DNA of 64,000 bases, taken from positions 14,310,001 through 14,374,000 of the forward strand of contig CAMQGK010000144.1 in the NCBI GenBank assembly GCA_947000775.1. Reading direction: 5' to 3'. The stretch comes from Pterois miles (taxonomy: Eukaryota; Chordata; Actinopteri; Perciformes; Scorpaenidae). The translations under genes were made by a program, and so were the position numbers. Below, one piece after another: positions 38,340 to 50,689 of this stretch (position 1 is its first letter; every line of letters starts with the position of its first letter). Below the pieces are notes generated by a model. The model was not told the DNA's origin, made no database searches, and worked only from the letters and a program-made list of their open reading frames with translations.

Positions 38340-39074
38340 AAAACATACTGAACATGCTCATTTTTGTAAACAAAGCTGAACTGCATGTCTGAGTATTCTG
38401 AGCTGGCTGGTATCCTAGCAACAGACAGACTGGTGCTACAGCACTATAAATATCCTTTTGGTACGTGTGACAGTGTACATTTGGTAGCGCTGAGACTATC
38501 TATCTACCTACCCACCGACCAGTAAGAGAAGACAAAAAAGAGGACTGAAAATAGAGAAAATGAGAGGGAGAAAAGGAAAGGATGGAGGATGGGATGCAGC
38601 GACATGCTGTGAGATCAGGAGGTGCTGAGCAGTAGCACTGAGTGGGTACTTACAGTTTGTGTCACTGTACCATCATCTAATGGATACTGGTGTTTAGCTG
38701 CTTGAACTGCACTCATCAGCATGAGCACAGGGCGTGGTGGTGCATTGGCCTCCTCTCACCACAAGGTGGGTCACCTGTTCCACTTCAGAGAGAGAGGAGG
38801 AGGAGGAGGAAGAAGAAGAAAGGCAGACAGCAGAGAGCAAAGAGGTTGGCTTGATTTAGTGCCAGGAGCAATCCTTTTTATATTCCTGTTTGGGATGGGG
38901 ATGTATAAATGAGAGAGACAAGAAGATCCGTTCGTCTTTGTAACATCCACATCACAATCGCACTACCCTCTTCATCTGCATACATTACAGTTTTGCAGTT
39001 CAGTTCATTTAAAGGTACAATCCCAAAAATGATACAAAAAGACACCTATCTTTATGATCCATTCTTCAGCTTTC

Positions 39075-39790
39075 AGTGTTCAAGGCAAGCTTATTTGTAT
39101 AGCACACTTTGTGTACAAGACAATTCAAAGTGCTTTACTTAAAACATTAAAAGCATTACAGTGGGGTGCAGATGAAGCATTGAAAAGTACATAAAAGAAC
39201 ATAATCATATTAAGATGCTGCAAAAATCATTATAAATCATGTAAAATAACTAGATTGAATTAAAATGATTAAAAACAAGCAACAGTCTAGATAAATTAAA
39301 AGATGCAGTGCAGATTTCATGCATAGGCGCATGAGAAAAGAAATGGTTTTAACCTGGATTTAAAGTGTCTATATTTGGACTAGCTGGACGAGCCGACCTG
39401 AGTCATTAGATCTAAGAGCCCTGCTAGGTCTACAATCTCTGAACATATCACAGATGTATTCTGGGCCTAAACCGTTCTGGGATTTGTAAATGATCAGTGG
39501 GGTTTTAAAAACTATTCAGTGACTGACTGGAAGGCCAGTGTAGAGATTTTAAAACTGGTGTGATGTGTTCAGATCTCTTAGTCCTGGTTAAAACTCTCTC
39601 AGCAGCGCTCCGGATGAGCTGCAGCTGTTTAATGCTCTTTTTGGGAAGTTCTGTTAAAAGGCTGTTACAGTAATCCAGTCTACGAGAGCTGAACGCATGG
39701 ATGAGTTTCAGACTTTTACTAATTGTGGTAATATGCTGCATCCACTGTAATTTCCACAAGCTGAATGCATGAAGACAATCTTTAATCAAA
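39075..39790 (-). pseudogene. LINE reverse-transcriptase C-terminal remnant (L2/Rex-like) with 3' end
   Basis: The minus-strand frame at 39789-39505 contains HAFSSRRLDYCNSLLTELPK then KSIKQLQLIRSAAERVLTRT and HITPVLKSLHW, the well-known thumb/C-terminal part of LINE reverse transcriptases of the L2/CR1/Rex group. Below 39505 the frame is broken but pieces such as SRALRSNDS continue to about 39310. The tail AGCTTATTTGTATAGCACAC (39083) is the typical 3' UTR region of these elements. The 5' part is missing, as usual for LINE copies. Clade is inferred. Confidence 0.8.
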
Positions 39791-40554
39791 CCTCCAAGGG
39801 TAACTTAATCTCTTGGAGCCAGATTGCAATTTATCTTCCTCTTTGAATATCCTGTCGGGTTTCTGTGGTTGTCTGCTGCCTTTGGTCCCAATGCCAACAG
39901 TGCATCACTCAGTCAAAAGTAATACGGTTAACGGATTACAGCAATATCAGATATGTCACATGTTATGGTCTCTTTGCACTTGTATAGCACACACAATAAA
40001 GGAAGTCTGACAAGTGATGTGAAACTAACAGCTTCAAATTTGGATGTGCGAAAGGCTAATGTCATCTTTGTGGCACATATTGATGCTAATGTGAAAAGTC
40101 AGCACAACTGAGTTAAAGGATTACTTTGGGGGGGTGAGTTAGACTGGAAGACTGACACCATTCGCAGGTCTGACATAGAGGCATGTAGTTGCTCAGTAAT
40201 GATGGCTCTGTTGAAGTGATCCAGCAGGTACAATTATAGAGCTGCTGGCGAACTTGAGTGTTATTCAGTCATCGTAAATCGTGCTTTCAAATCAAACTCG
40301 TGACCTCGTGTTTACAACATGGGAAGTCATATACGCAATATGCTTGGTGTTGGAGTGGTTAAGTCGTGAGAACGCTGCTGCTAAGAGACGGCAATATTAA
40401 CGTTGCTGTCTAGAAGCCACAGAGGCTAACAATTTAGCAAGCTTGCAAGTGGGTAACATAAATGTCAACATAACTGCAAAGGCATAATGACAGGGAAAAA
40501 AATGAGGCTGCTGGGAATATCAACGTTTTCCTCAGACATATAAAATTATGAAGA

Positions 40555-40856
40555 AGTAGTTGCAGTGGTTAGCACTGTCGCCTCACAGCAAAAGGGTCAC
40601 AGGTTTGAATTCAGCCTGGGGCTCCTCTGTGTGGAGTTTACATGTTCTCCATGTTAGGATGGGTTTTCTCCGGGTTCTCCGGCTTCCTCCCACAGTCCAA
40701 AGACATGCAGGTAAATTGATGACTCTGAATTGCCCGTAAGTGTGAATGTGAGTGTGAATGGTTGTTTGTGTCTATGTGCCCTGTGATAGACTGGCCCCCA
40801 ACGGGATAAGTAATTGCAGATAGATGGATGAATGGATGAATGGATGGATGGATGTA
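40555..40856 (+). mobile_element. V-SINE, second copy, truncated
   Basis: Begins within the tRNA-like head (TTGCAGTGGTTAGCACTGTC), keeps a degenerate B-box (GGTTTGAATTC), the conserved core (GTGTGGAGTTTACATGTTCT; CACAGTCCAAAGACATGCAG) and the (GATG)n tail, but lacks about 60 nt between GACTGG and CCCCAACGGGATAAG that the 12 kb copy has. No target duplication is visible. Confidence 0.85.
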
Positions 40857-41424
40857 CCAAAATATGAACTTAAATATGAAATGACCTCCACCATTTCTGA
40901 AAACCTCCACAAACACGTCACAACTCGTGAACTCTGAACTTTCAGAAACTCTCCACTTATGAGGCTGTGAATACCACATTAGGGGGATGTTCATGTGAAG
41001 GTGGTTAACATGACCCCATTTGATGGCACCACATATTTCTAAAAGCTCCGAGATCGCGACTTGGGAAGTGCTTGTTTGTTGACATAGCTGGAAATGGCGT
41101 AGGCCATGGAAATTCATTTTTAATTATTCAAAATATTCAAATCTTTGAAATGTTTTATGAGGAAGGAAATGCATTTAAAACGTAATGTGTTTTGGTGTGA
41201 AACAGAGAATGTTGACTGTAATTATGCAACAGCATAATGTGCTATTCAGTCAAACAGATATCAAACATGACTGTAGGGAGCAAAGATTACACAACACTGT
41301 GAAGTAGCCTCATCTTTGACGGAAGTGTGGCCAGACAGTGGAAAGTCCCAATGTAGCTATAACTTTAGATTAAAACAGCACTTTGTGGTTTTCCCACGGC
41401 AGTCTATCTGTTTTAATAAATGTC

Positions 41425-41730
41425 ATAACTGCAAAAGTGCACTCAGTAGAGTGCAGATCTCCACCAGGTGTGTCTACAACGACCGCTGCCGTAAAGTTTG
41501 ATTGAATGAATACAACCCATAATTTCCGGCACATGCCCACCAGGTCCAGTGAGAACACCAGGGGAAGCGCTGCTCCACTCAGCTGGCCATTCAAGCGGTG
41601 ACCACCCGATCGTGGAATGCACCTGATTAGTCCCTCGTCTTCTGCTTGCCGTTTCAAACAGGAAAAAACAGGGCAGCTCTCTGTTTTTACATCTAAATAA
41701 TACAACAAAATGTACTTCTGACAACATTTT
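41425..41730 (-). repeat. Repeat with an end resembling the CCTCCGCCAAG family
   Basis: AAAAGTGCACTCAGTAGAGT then GCAGATCTCCACCAGG (41433-41468) parallels AAAAGCACTCGGAGAG then CGCAGACCTCCGCCAAG of the element at 49241. The rest is different. The two overlapping minus-strand open frames of 94-112 codons lie in this repeat and look non-protein. Confidence 0.45.
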
Positions 41731-42434
41731 AAGAAATGGAAATTTTAAGAAACTATGCCACTGCTGAATTTTCTTTCATTATCGAACTAGATCACAACAT
41801 GGTTCAAGTTTCGTGAGCCGGACGTGTCGTGCTGGATGAGCTCATTTGCATAAAGTTGAATACAAACCCTCTCCAACTCGCTGCAACACTCCCACCATGC
41901 ACCGGGTCATTGCCTCTCCTGCTCTCCACAGGAAATGAATGGAAAGTGTCACAGGATCGGGTGGAAATGCACTGCAATGCTGCGTCTAGCCCGCAAGCGT
42001 CAGATGTCTGATATACAGTCATTTTAATCTCTGCAGATGTCTGCACTCAGCTCCATCTCATGAGCGTAACCACAAGTTAATGCGTTTAGGCTCAAGTCTA
42101 TTTTTTCCAACAATATGTGTGTAAATGTGAAGTTGTTGCCCAGTAAAAAGGCACAAATAACGGTGCTGTGCGGCACGGACGCAGTCCACAAAGCAATTAC
42201 GCTGAGGCCAAACTAATGGCATTCCTTTAATCTCAACTAATTAGCAAAGACAGACAGATATCTGGTCTGGAATTTCATCATTATAGGGGTAAGACCACTT
42301 GGCCTTTGGTGTTGTCAATTTCTTGGAGTTGTCAATTTTTTAACACAGTGCACAATGGTCAAATGCCTGGGCAGCAACTCCATCAAATAAAACAATGTCT
42401 GTAAGTCAGCGGAAATAATACATTTAATATTTAA

Positions 42435-42435
<1 letters not shown>

Positions 42436-42470
<35 letters not shown>
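42436..42470. repeat. (AT)n microsatellite
   Basis: Self-complementary AT run of 35 nt. Confidence 0.95.
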
Positions 42471-42472
<2 letters not shown>

Positions 42473-42727
42473 CATTCCTCAAAATAATTTATTGGCATTT
42501 AACCTAAAAATTACCAATATTTTTACAATGTTCTGAGTCAAAAGTTCATACACACTCAGCTGAGACACGGTGGTGCTTTGAACACCCCGTTGTGTTATAC
42601 AAACACACATACAGTTTTACATACATGCTGTTGATTCTGCACCTTTGACACACCCACCAAACCAGATTAAAACTTACCTCAAAGCTTGTTGCACGCTGTA
42701 TTTTTAAATTTTTTTTATTTTTTGCCA

Positions 42728-43132
42728 GGCCTATTGAAAGAGGCTGGGACACAGCTTTGAGCTAAATGCACATGTGCAGTGTAACTGGAGCTGTGGTCTG
42801 GTGTTGCTACTGGCTCAATTTCGTCAAGTGCAGACTGCGTATGTGTTCTACCCCAATAATATGACGCAATGATGATACGTGACATCTCCTCTTTTCGCCC
42901 TCGTTGTTTTCTTGGAAACATGCCGTTCAACCAAGGCCTATTGAAGGAGGCTGGGACACAGGCGGACTTAGGGTATGGGGTATAACACATGCACAGTGTA
43001 ACTGAAGCAGTGGTCGTGCGTTGCAGTTGGCTCAGTTTCGGTGGGTGCTGATCAGATTTTACCGTGTATGTGCTGTACCCCAAAGATATGATGTCCTAAT
43101 GACATGAGACCCAGCCTATTTCAATAAGCCTC
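42728..43132. mobile_element. Inverted-repeat element with internal tandem duplication
   Basis: GCCTATTGAAAGAGGCTGGG (42729) recurs as GCCTATTGAAGGAGGCTGGG (42936), each followed by a related block (CACAGTGTAACT/CAGTGTAACTG, GGCTCA.TTTCG, TGTACCCCAA). The right end CCCAGCCTATTTCAATAAGC is the inverse of these starts. The second unit is bracketed by GTTCAACCA at 42925-42933 and 43135-43143. Two half-units or a dimer of a small MITE-like element explain it. Confidence 0.7.
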
Positions 43133-43416
43133 GTGTTCAACCACAAAACCATAGCAGATTAAATGTGATCCCGGACTAATTAGAGTCATGCACATAGCAA
43201 TATATAACCAATACACAGGCTCTGGTTTCAACCTGGCACTGCAGTTTTGCTGATTTCCATGATATTTGTGCTTCTACCATAGTAAGTAAGTACGCAACGT
43301 AGTTAACTGGTTTCTTTTTGTGTCTGTTTTGATTGTTTATTGTTGTCATTTCCTGATTTGTGCCCTATAACTTATGAATGACATGGATCAGCGATTTGTG
43401 GTTGTGTTTTGTACTA

Positions 43417-44185
43417 TACTCACCGGCCACATAATTAGGTACACCTTGCTAGTAAAAGGTTGGACCCCCTTTTGCCTTCAGAACTGTTTTAATTCTTCGT
43501 GGCAAACTTTCAACAAGTTGTTGGAAACATTCCTCAGAGATTTTGGTCCATATTGACATGATAGCATCACGCAGTTGCTGCAGATTTGTCGGCTGCACAT
43601 CTATGATACGAATCTCCTGTTCCACCACACCCCAATGGTGCTCTATTGGCTTGAGAGTTGGTGACTGTGGAGGCCACTGGAGTACAGTGAACTCACTGAC
43701 ATGTTCAAGAAACCAGTTGGAGATGTTATGAGCTTTGTGACCTGGTGCATTATCCTGCTGGAAGTAGCCATCAGAAGATGGTACACTGTGGTCATAAAGG
43801 GATGGACATGGTCAGCAACAATACTCAGGTAAGCTGCGGCATTTAAATGATGCTCAGTTGGTACTAAGGGGCCCAAAGTGTACCAAGAAAATATCCCCAC
43901 ACCATTTACACCACCAGCAGCAGCCTGAACCGTTGATACAAGGCAGGATGGATCCACGCTTTCATGTTGTTTACATCAAATTTTGACCCTGCCGTCTGAA
44001 TGTCGCAGCTGAAATCCAGACAACATTTTCCAAACTTCTGTTGTCCAATTTTGGTGAGCCTGTGCAAATTGTAGTCTCAGTTTTCTGTTGTTAGCTGACA
44101 GGAGTGTCACCCGGTGTGGTCTTCTGCTGCTGTAGCCCATCTTCTTCAAGGTTCGACGTGTTGTGCGTTCTATTGTCTAGAGTGG
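43417..44185 (-). pseudogene. Tc1-like transposase remnant, 5'-truncated
   Basis: The plus-strand left end TACTCACCGGCCACATAATT resembles a fish Tc1-type terminal repeat beside a TA. On the minus strand the sequence reads through recognisable Tc1/mariner transposase pieces: MDPSCLVSTVQAAAGGVNGV then GIFSWYTLGPLVPTEHHLNA, NMSVSS, and near the end a segment matching the usual IEHHWGVVEQEIRI...LQQL.DA region. Frameshifts occur, and the element ends near 44185 with no second terminal repeat and no DNA-binding N-terminus. It is an inactive, partly deleted copy. Confidence 0.85.
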
Positions 44186-44989
44186 CTGTGACCAGCTCCA
44201 GCGGTGCAGCTGCGCCCTGTGTAATCCAGGGGTGATTTGTGTCAAACTATCATCGTGAACAGTCCTGTTTTCCAGAGTTTCATAACAGACTTGAAATGGT
44301 ATCCATCGCTGGTTATGTGCATTTCACTTTATGTGATTTCAGAATCTTAACAAAAGACACCAATGCCTAAAAAAACGTATTGACAGCATAGAGGCAAAGG
44401 AGAAAATGGTGAAATCAGCTGGGGTAGGGTAGGCTGTGCTGTGAAAAACAATTAAAATCTCACTGTTACTTTAAAGATGAAGTGTAATGCAGGTACTTTA
44501 GTGGATTAACACTGGTAGGAGGCCCACTGGGTCAGGGTCATCAAACTGACAGGCTCCTGGCTAAATATCTCAAGGTGAATAATGATTGCTAATTCTGCTT
44601 GATCTCAGTACAGGCTCCTTAAAACGATAGCAAGGCTCTGACAGGTGATAAGCTTCACCCTCTCTGTCCTCATCCTCCCACTATCACCCTTTCACCCCCT
44701 CCCACCTCTCTTCTCCCTGTCTTCCTCTCTGCTTCTTCACTCCATCCTAAATCTCTTCAAATGTTCAGTCCAACCTACACAGCCTTTTTCTGCATTAAAA
44801 GCAATGCTAGCTAAAAAAAAGCTGTGAACTAATGAGGCAGCAAAATGATTTCACCTTAGGGTGGACTTAGCCTCTCAAAGTGCACAAGGTATCCTGTTCC
44901 AAGTCCGTGTCAGACAGACTCTGTAACTGGGGACTCAGATTTACAGAAGATTTACAGTATTACTGCAGTAAACACTGTAAACATGAGGT

Positions 44990-45340
44990 CTTAATCACTA
45001 GTTTCAAGTCTTCTTCATTGCAGCATGATGTTCATTTAGTAAATTATGGTCCCATTTAGAGTCAAGTGGACCATAAAGCTGAGCACGTTTAGGGCGTGGC
45101 TACCGTGTGATTGACAGGTCGCTACCACAGCCTCCAGTCTGGGAGTTGTCTGTTTTCATCTTAGAACTTTAACTCTCACAGTTTCAGTCTGTGAAAGTTA
45201 ATTGTAATATTTTGATCACCTAAAAATGTTGTTCTTAGCTCCATCCTCTCATGTCACTTCTGGTTGCAAAAAAACAAGATGGCGACAACAAAAAAAGCCA
45301 AACCCGATGTTTAAAAGCAGGTGACAACCCAGCAGTGTGT
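44990..45340 (+). repeat. Interspersed repeat, copy 1 (pairs with 52690-52965)
   Basis: GCAGCATGATGTTCATTTAG, TTTAGGGCGTGGCTACCGTG, TGTCACTTCTGGTTGC and AAGATGGCGACAAC recur at 52690-52965 in the same order with small changes. About 300 bp, no coding content, superfamily unknown. Confidence 0.7.
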
Positions 45341-47479
45341 ATTAATGGGTGCTCTCAGCAAAAAAGTGAATAAGCACATTTCCCAAAATACAGAACTACA
45401 CATTTAAACATTATGATATTGATTATTTATAAAAAAAAAAACCCCAAAAAACCATAAAAAACAACGCTCATTGCAATGTCCACTTTCTTAAACCAAGGCT
45501 TTCAACTGTATCTCATGGCCTACATCATAGAGGAGTTTACTCTGTTGTCATGGAGATGGTTTACTTATTAACAACAAGATTGAAACTTCAGTTTTGAGTA
45601 CAGAGGAATCCAGCAGCTGATTTACAGGCACTACTGCCATTACAGGAGCTGGAGCCGATAAACTCATGACTACTGCAGAGATATTTGTCCTGAGAGCGAG
45701 TGCTGATTGCAACCTTTCCCACTGAAGACAAAAGCCAAATGTTAATGGGTGTTAATGTTTGCAATTATAGTTTAATTTCAAATCCAATATGAAGGATTAC
45801 GGAACCACCACATCCAAAACTGTGTCCTCAAACATTTTGCTGCTGAAAGACTCATCCAACTTTTCTCGTCTTTTGTCAGTGAGACCTGAAAAGTCTTTTT
45901 AACTATGAGGGGAAAAGCTTGACGTCTCCAAACCAAATGAGAAATTCATCACAAAGTATACTGAATTAAATCTTGACAGGGATTCAATTTCCATATAAAA
46001 GCCATCTTCATTTATTGATCATAATAGCTTGCGGGATGGCGATAAACATCATATTTCAGGTATTGCTCTGTACTCTTGGCATTACATAAAATTGCTGCTC
46101 TAAATATTATGCACTGAGTCATACACATGAACACAGTTATGCAGGAGAACTAGATGCCTGTTATTTTCTAAAGCAGAAAAATCCCAGCGAGGAAGAGCCT
46201 ATTCAGAGCAGCATTTCCACTGAATTATTGGCTTTTTATTCAGTAAAAAAGGATGAAAGTCTTTCCCACTCGCAGCCCCGTTCAATATGACTTCCATGTG
46301 TGAAATAGGCACTGTGTTTGTCTCGGTCAGGCAGAGCTGATGTTACTGCTGTTAGCTTCTGTTTTACCTGATGATGATTCATTGATGTTTTTCCACAGGA
46401 TTTAAAAATATCTCAGCGGCAGCGAGGAGGTGAGGTCACTCTGGGATTTAAGATTCATGACACTACCGTTTAATGCAGCTGCCAGTCACTCTGCTCATCA
46501 GTCATATTTCTCTGTCAGTCATACTTTGGGATCAGAAATCAATATTTGCTCCTCTCTTCTGCTGTCATTTACCTGTTTTCTGTCTTTATAAAATGACCAT
46601 AGATCTTTTCATGAAATACAGTAATTGCTACTTTGGGAAATATGCTTATTCGCCTTCTTTTTGCAAGCTCGGTGAGAAAATCAATACCTCTTTTATGTTT
46701 TAACTTAAACATGAAGCTAGAGCCTATTAGCCTATTAGCTTAGCTTAGTGCAAAGAAATGAAGCACGAGGAAAGTTCAAAAATATGTCAACCGACACCTC
46801 TAAAGCTCACAAATTAATTTAATAAGCACTCAGAAATTTAAAGTCCGTGGTTTAAAAAAAATAAAATGTTACAGCAGCTGGCTGCTGTTCGTTAACACGG
46901 CATTCAATGTTGGCCCCTCAACCTCGGCTCAGCGAGGGAAGGAGAGAGAGAGCAGCGATGGTCGAGCAAGCTATTGAGTGAATGAAGAGAGAGGGCGGCG
47001 TTAAGCTTCCCACTCCTACCCCAATTGTTTGTGATGTAAAGACAAAGCTCACAATTTATATGCTTATATCCAGAGGAGTCCCAGACACATTAAAATAATA
47101 AGAAAAGACATAATACAGGTAGTGATGATAGAGAGGGATCATTTTTTCTACCAGTCTACGTTGTTTTTGTTTTTTTTAGGAAGTTCTTGCATATTATACC
47201 TTTATGGGAGAGTTATGTACTGTAAGTATTTCTAGATACTCTATAGAATATCTCCCATTCACCCACCACTTCTGTGCAGCATTGCCAAGTATGGCCTTAG
47301 GTTGCTAAATGAAGTGGGTGAAGTGACTCCATGAAGTCACCGTTCTGTGTTAAAAACAGTTACTGTTGTTGTTAGTCATCCACTAGCAATTCCTGAAGAC
47401 TTGGGATGAATCTGTAGACCAATCAGAGCCTGTGTTCCTGACTTGTCGACCAATCAGAGACTGTGTTCCTAACTGTGTG

Positions 47480-47720
47480 GCAGCTCTGATCCCAAACACA
47501 TCCGTTATAGAGCGCTCCAGGGATGATGTGTTTTTGTAGGCCAACCAGGAAGTTAGCATCACCTGGGTTCCCTCGACAAAACGCCAGTGAGATTTCTTTT
47601 TTTTTTTTTTTGGATTATTGCAGAAAATAAGCTCTGTGGCAAACACACGTTTATGGTACTTACACATTTTGTTCAGCAAGATAATCTCCACAAATGAACA
47701 CCACTTTTATGATTTTTGAA
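47480..47720 (+). repeat. Interspersed repeat, copy 1 (pairs with 63765-64000)
   Basis: GTAGGCCAACCAGGAAGTTA (47537), CATTTTGTTCAGCAAGATAA (47666) and AACACCACTTTTATGATTTT (47697) appear in the same order and orientation at 63803, 63941 and 63973. The body is about 230 bp and AT-rich; superfamily unknown. Confidence 0.75.
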
Positions 47721-48252
47721 GTGTGTATGCAATCGTCAGAAGTAAAAAGCTAACTAAAAGCTAAGGTGTAAACAAACTACAACACAGTCACATGAGTGTG
47801 AGTATACACAACGAGACTGTAAAGGAGGCAGACTTATTTTAGTGCTTATTTTAAGCATTTAACAAAAAACCCGTTCAAAAAAAACCCATTGACTTTCAGA
47901 GGACAGAACTGGATGGGATAAAATGCTCAAACTCATTTCCGTTCCAAATCACATACTTTTTACTTTTAGCATACTGCAGCTGCCATTACAAAGTACATAA
48001 TGTCGCATGCGGTATGCATACAACTGTGACATACTACTTCCTCATAACATGCCTTGACTTTGACTTTGACCCTCTTGCTCGTATTTCAGCTGTGCATTAA
48101 AAACATACTGGCTTACAAACTGAAAAAATATGACCAGATGTAGTAGGACATCCTGGTATTTTTGGCATACCGCATTTCACATAAAGTATTTGGACATACT
48201 AATCTTTCTCTGGCATTCTTAATAGTATCGTAGTATGCATACTGGAACCCAC

Positions 48253-48665
48253 AGTGTATGTAAAGGTGGATGACATGACAGCTTCCCAAAAGTGAAGCCA
48301 AAACATCTTGATCGCCCCCTGGTGGATGGTAGCAGCATATGTCAGGCAGCTGTGATTCTTTAATCACTAACAAGCTGTGGCCGTGCTGGGATCGCAATTG
48401 ATTCGGGCGGGTGGCTTCGATGCCGCGGCTCCAGCCCCTCGAACACTACTGCGCAAGCTCCGGCTCCAACTAATGTCAAAATCTAAGATAAGTTAAGATA
48501 AGATATTCCTTTAATAGTCCCACAGTGGAGAAATTCACATCTCAAGATAGCAGCTCTCGTATCCAAGATATTTTGGCTTCACTTCTGTACAGTGGGAGGA
48601 AGTGGAGACGTGCCGTCCATCAGCAGTCTATGCTTCACAAACAAACACGATAGTAAACGAGCATA
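48253..48665. mobile_element. MITE-like element, copy 1 (AAGTGAAGCCAAAA family), with nested insertion
   Basis: Left arm ACATGACAGCTTCCCAAAAG then TGAAGCCAAAACATCTTGAT; right arm, inverted, CCAAGATATTTTGGCTTCAC then TTCTGTACAGTGGG. A fragment GATATTCCTTTAATAGTCCC at about 48503 looks like the 3' tail of an unrelated SINE or LINE inserted inside. CGCCCCCTGGTGG after the left arm is shared with the copy at 60.84 kb. Confidence 0.7.
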
Positions 48666-49240
48666 TAGCTACGAAGAGGTAAGGAGACTAAATCATTGTT
48701 GAACGAGTCGAGAAACTGACTCAGCTTTCCGTCCTTACACCTCCTCCGTTCCCCCTCTCTCCTTCTCTGTTGCTAACTGATGGCTCTCTCCATCTGCCCA
48801 GCCCCTCTCCTCCTCTCTCTGTATTATGCTTGAACCCTGTGAACCTGCCTTTTCCTTACAGCAGTGAGGATGAAAGACTCCTCTCTCTCTCTCTCTTCAT
48901 ATGTGCATGAACACTGTCTGACACCACCTCTCTCTGCCTCCTATCACTCCAGCTCACATGTACTCCTCTATCTGCCATGACAGGGAGTCTTTGCGATCTC
49001 TGTGTGAGTGCGTGTGATGTTTCATGTTCTGCAGTGTAGTCGAGATGCACCTATATAAGTGGCCAGAGTGTATGCTATCTGGTGAAGTGGGAGTACATAT
49101 TACTCCCCGGCTATGTTATGTTTCTACACTGTAAGAGACGGATATACATATATGCAGCACAGATGAAATCAGCATGTCACAAAGACGTGAACAGATAGCC
49201 GTACGGTGTGTGTATATTTGTTCTTATAATGCCATTAATA

Positions 49241-49780
49241 ACTAGAAAAGCACTCGGAGAGCGCAGACCTCCGCCAAGCACCACAGTTTCCCCCCTGGCG
49301 GTTTCTTCTGGATCTATCTCCTCAAGTATTAAAGCTAGATCAAATTCGTTGACATACTTCAGATGCGGAATTGTCTGTGTGTTAGAAATCTCTACCTCTA
49401 ATATTAAATGCACAGTAGGCCACAATGTAAGAGTACCCCCATTTTTTGTATAAATTGCTATAAAATCCGCCAAAATTATCAGATCTGGATCAGCCTTTGG
49501 GATTTGATAGAAGTAGACATTGTAAATCCCTGAGTCAAATTTCATGAGCTTTGGGCAACAATTACCAGAAATATTGAGAAACAATTTTTTGGGTCCCATT
49601 TACCCCAATGTTAACGAAAATTTCAAAGTGATCCAGAATCCAGGATTTCTTCCGGATCACCCCCAAAATTAAATCAGCTCTTCCTTTTCACATTTTCGAC
49701 ACACCCTGAAAATGTCATCAAAATCCGTCCATAAGTTTTTGAGTTATCTTGAACAGACAGATAAACGCCGGCAAAAACAT
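49241..49780 (-). mobile_element. Inverted-repeat interspersed element, copy 2 (CCTCCGCCAAG family)
   Basis: Same order and strand as copy 1 at 1083: ACTAGAAAAGCACT end, CAGACCTCCGCCAAGC, then the shared body. It ends in GCCGGCAAAAACAT without the closing CTTGGCGGAGG, so the far inverted arm is lost. An insertion of about 20 nt relative to copy 1 (near 49457-49478) restores a longer minus-strand open frame. Confidence 0.8.
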
Positions 49781-49925
49781 AGAGGACACAATAGAGGATG
49801 AGTAATTCATGTTTAAAGTATGTTAACAGATTAACACTAGCTCATATTAACTGAATGTAGCATATGTGCTTTGTTTCATTGCTGGTGAGTTGAAGGTATC
49901 TCCAGTAGCATTTAGTGGTGTGTCA

Positions 49926-49956
<31 letters not shown>

Positions 49957-50689
49957 TAAGACTTAAAATGTATGAGATCTGGATAAAAAAAACGAAGTGT
50001 TTGTTTGTTTTTTGAACTAACTTCTCGACTTCCTCCCAGTGGGGATCAACTGAGGGGAGGACAGGAAGCAAAATGTTTGTCTCTCTGTTATCTCGTGTGT
50101 GTGTGTGTGTGTGTGTGTGTAGGCTATATATGACAGCCAGATATTTGAAAACTCTTTCCAGCTTTTCTGTTTTTCCATCCCTTTAAAAGAATAAATCCTT
50201 ATTTGTATGACCTGGGTCTTCCTAGTGCTCAAAATGTCCTTATTCTCGCCACATTACAGCACTTAATAGAGGTGTAAAAAGGTTATGCACAGGTCAACTA
50301 CGTGAGCGATCAGATAAGTACACTTAATGGGATTATCTAAACCATGTATCCGGAAGTAAAAAAAAAAAAAAAAAAAAGAAAAATTCAAGACATTTTTAAA
50401 AACAAAACAGAGCACTTAAGATGTCCATAAGATCTTCTAAAGCTACTCCTGGTCTGACTTTGACATTATGTGGTGACTTGGCATGCAGTCGTGGATAATA
50501 ACATTACATGTGCTGTTTTTACCTCCGGGGTCAACAACGTCCATTTTCAAAATATTAATATTACTCCGGAGGCGATGCACATAACATGACGGGGAAAAAA
50601 TACTTTAGTATGCTGGGAATACAATACAATACTTTTGGAGCCAGCGCTGCTAGCTAATTTGGTTGGTAAAGAGTTGGCACTAGACAGGG

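Noticed and set aside
40638..41117. 159-codon minus-strand open frame
   Set aside because: It reads through the antisense of the second V-SINE copy and unrelated AT-rich DNA.
49177..49599. 140-codon minus-strand open frame
   Set aside because: It lies in the CCTCCGCCAAG repeat; reported as part of the element rather than a gene.
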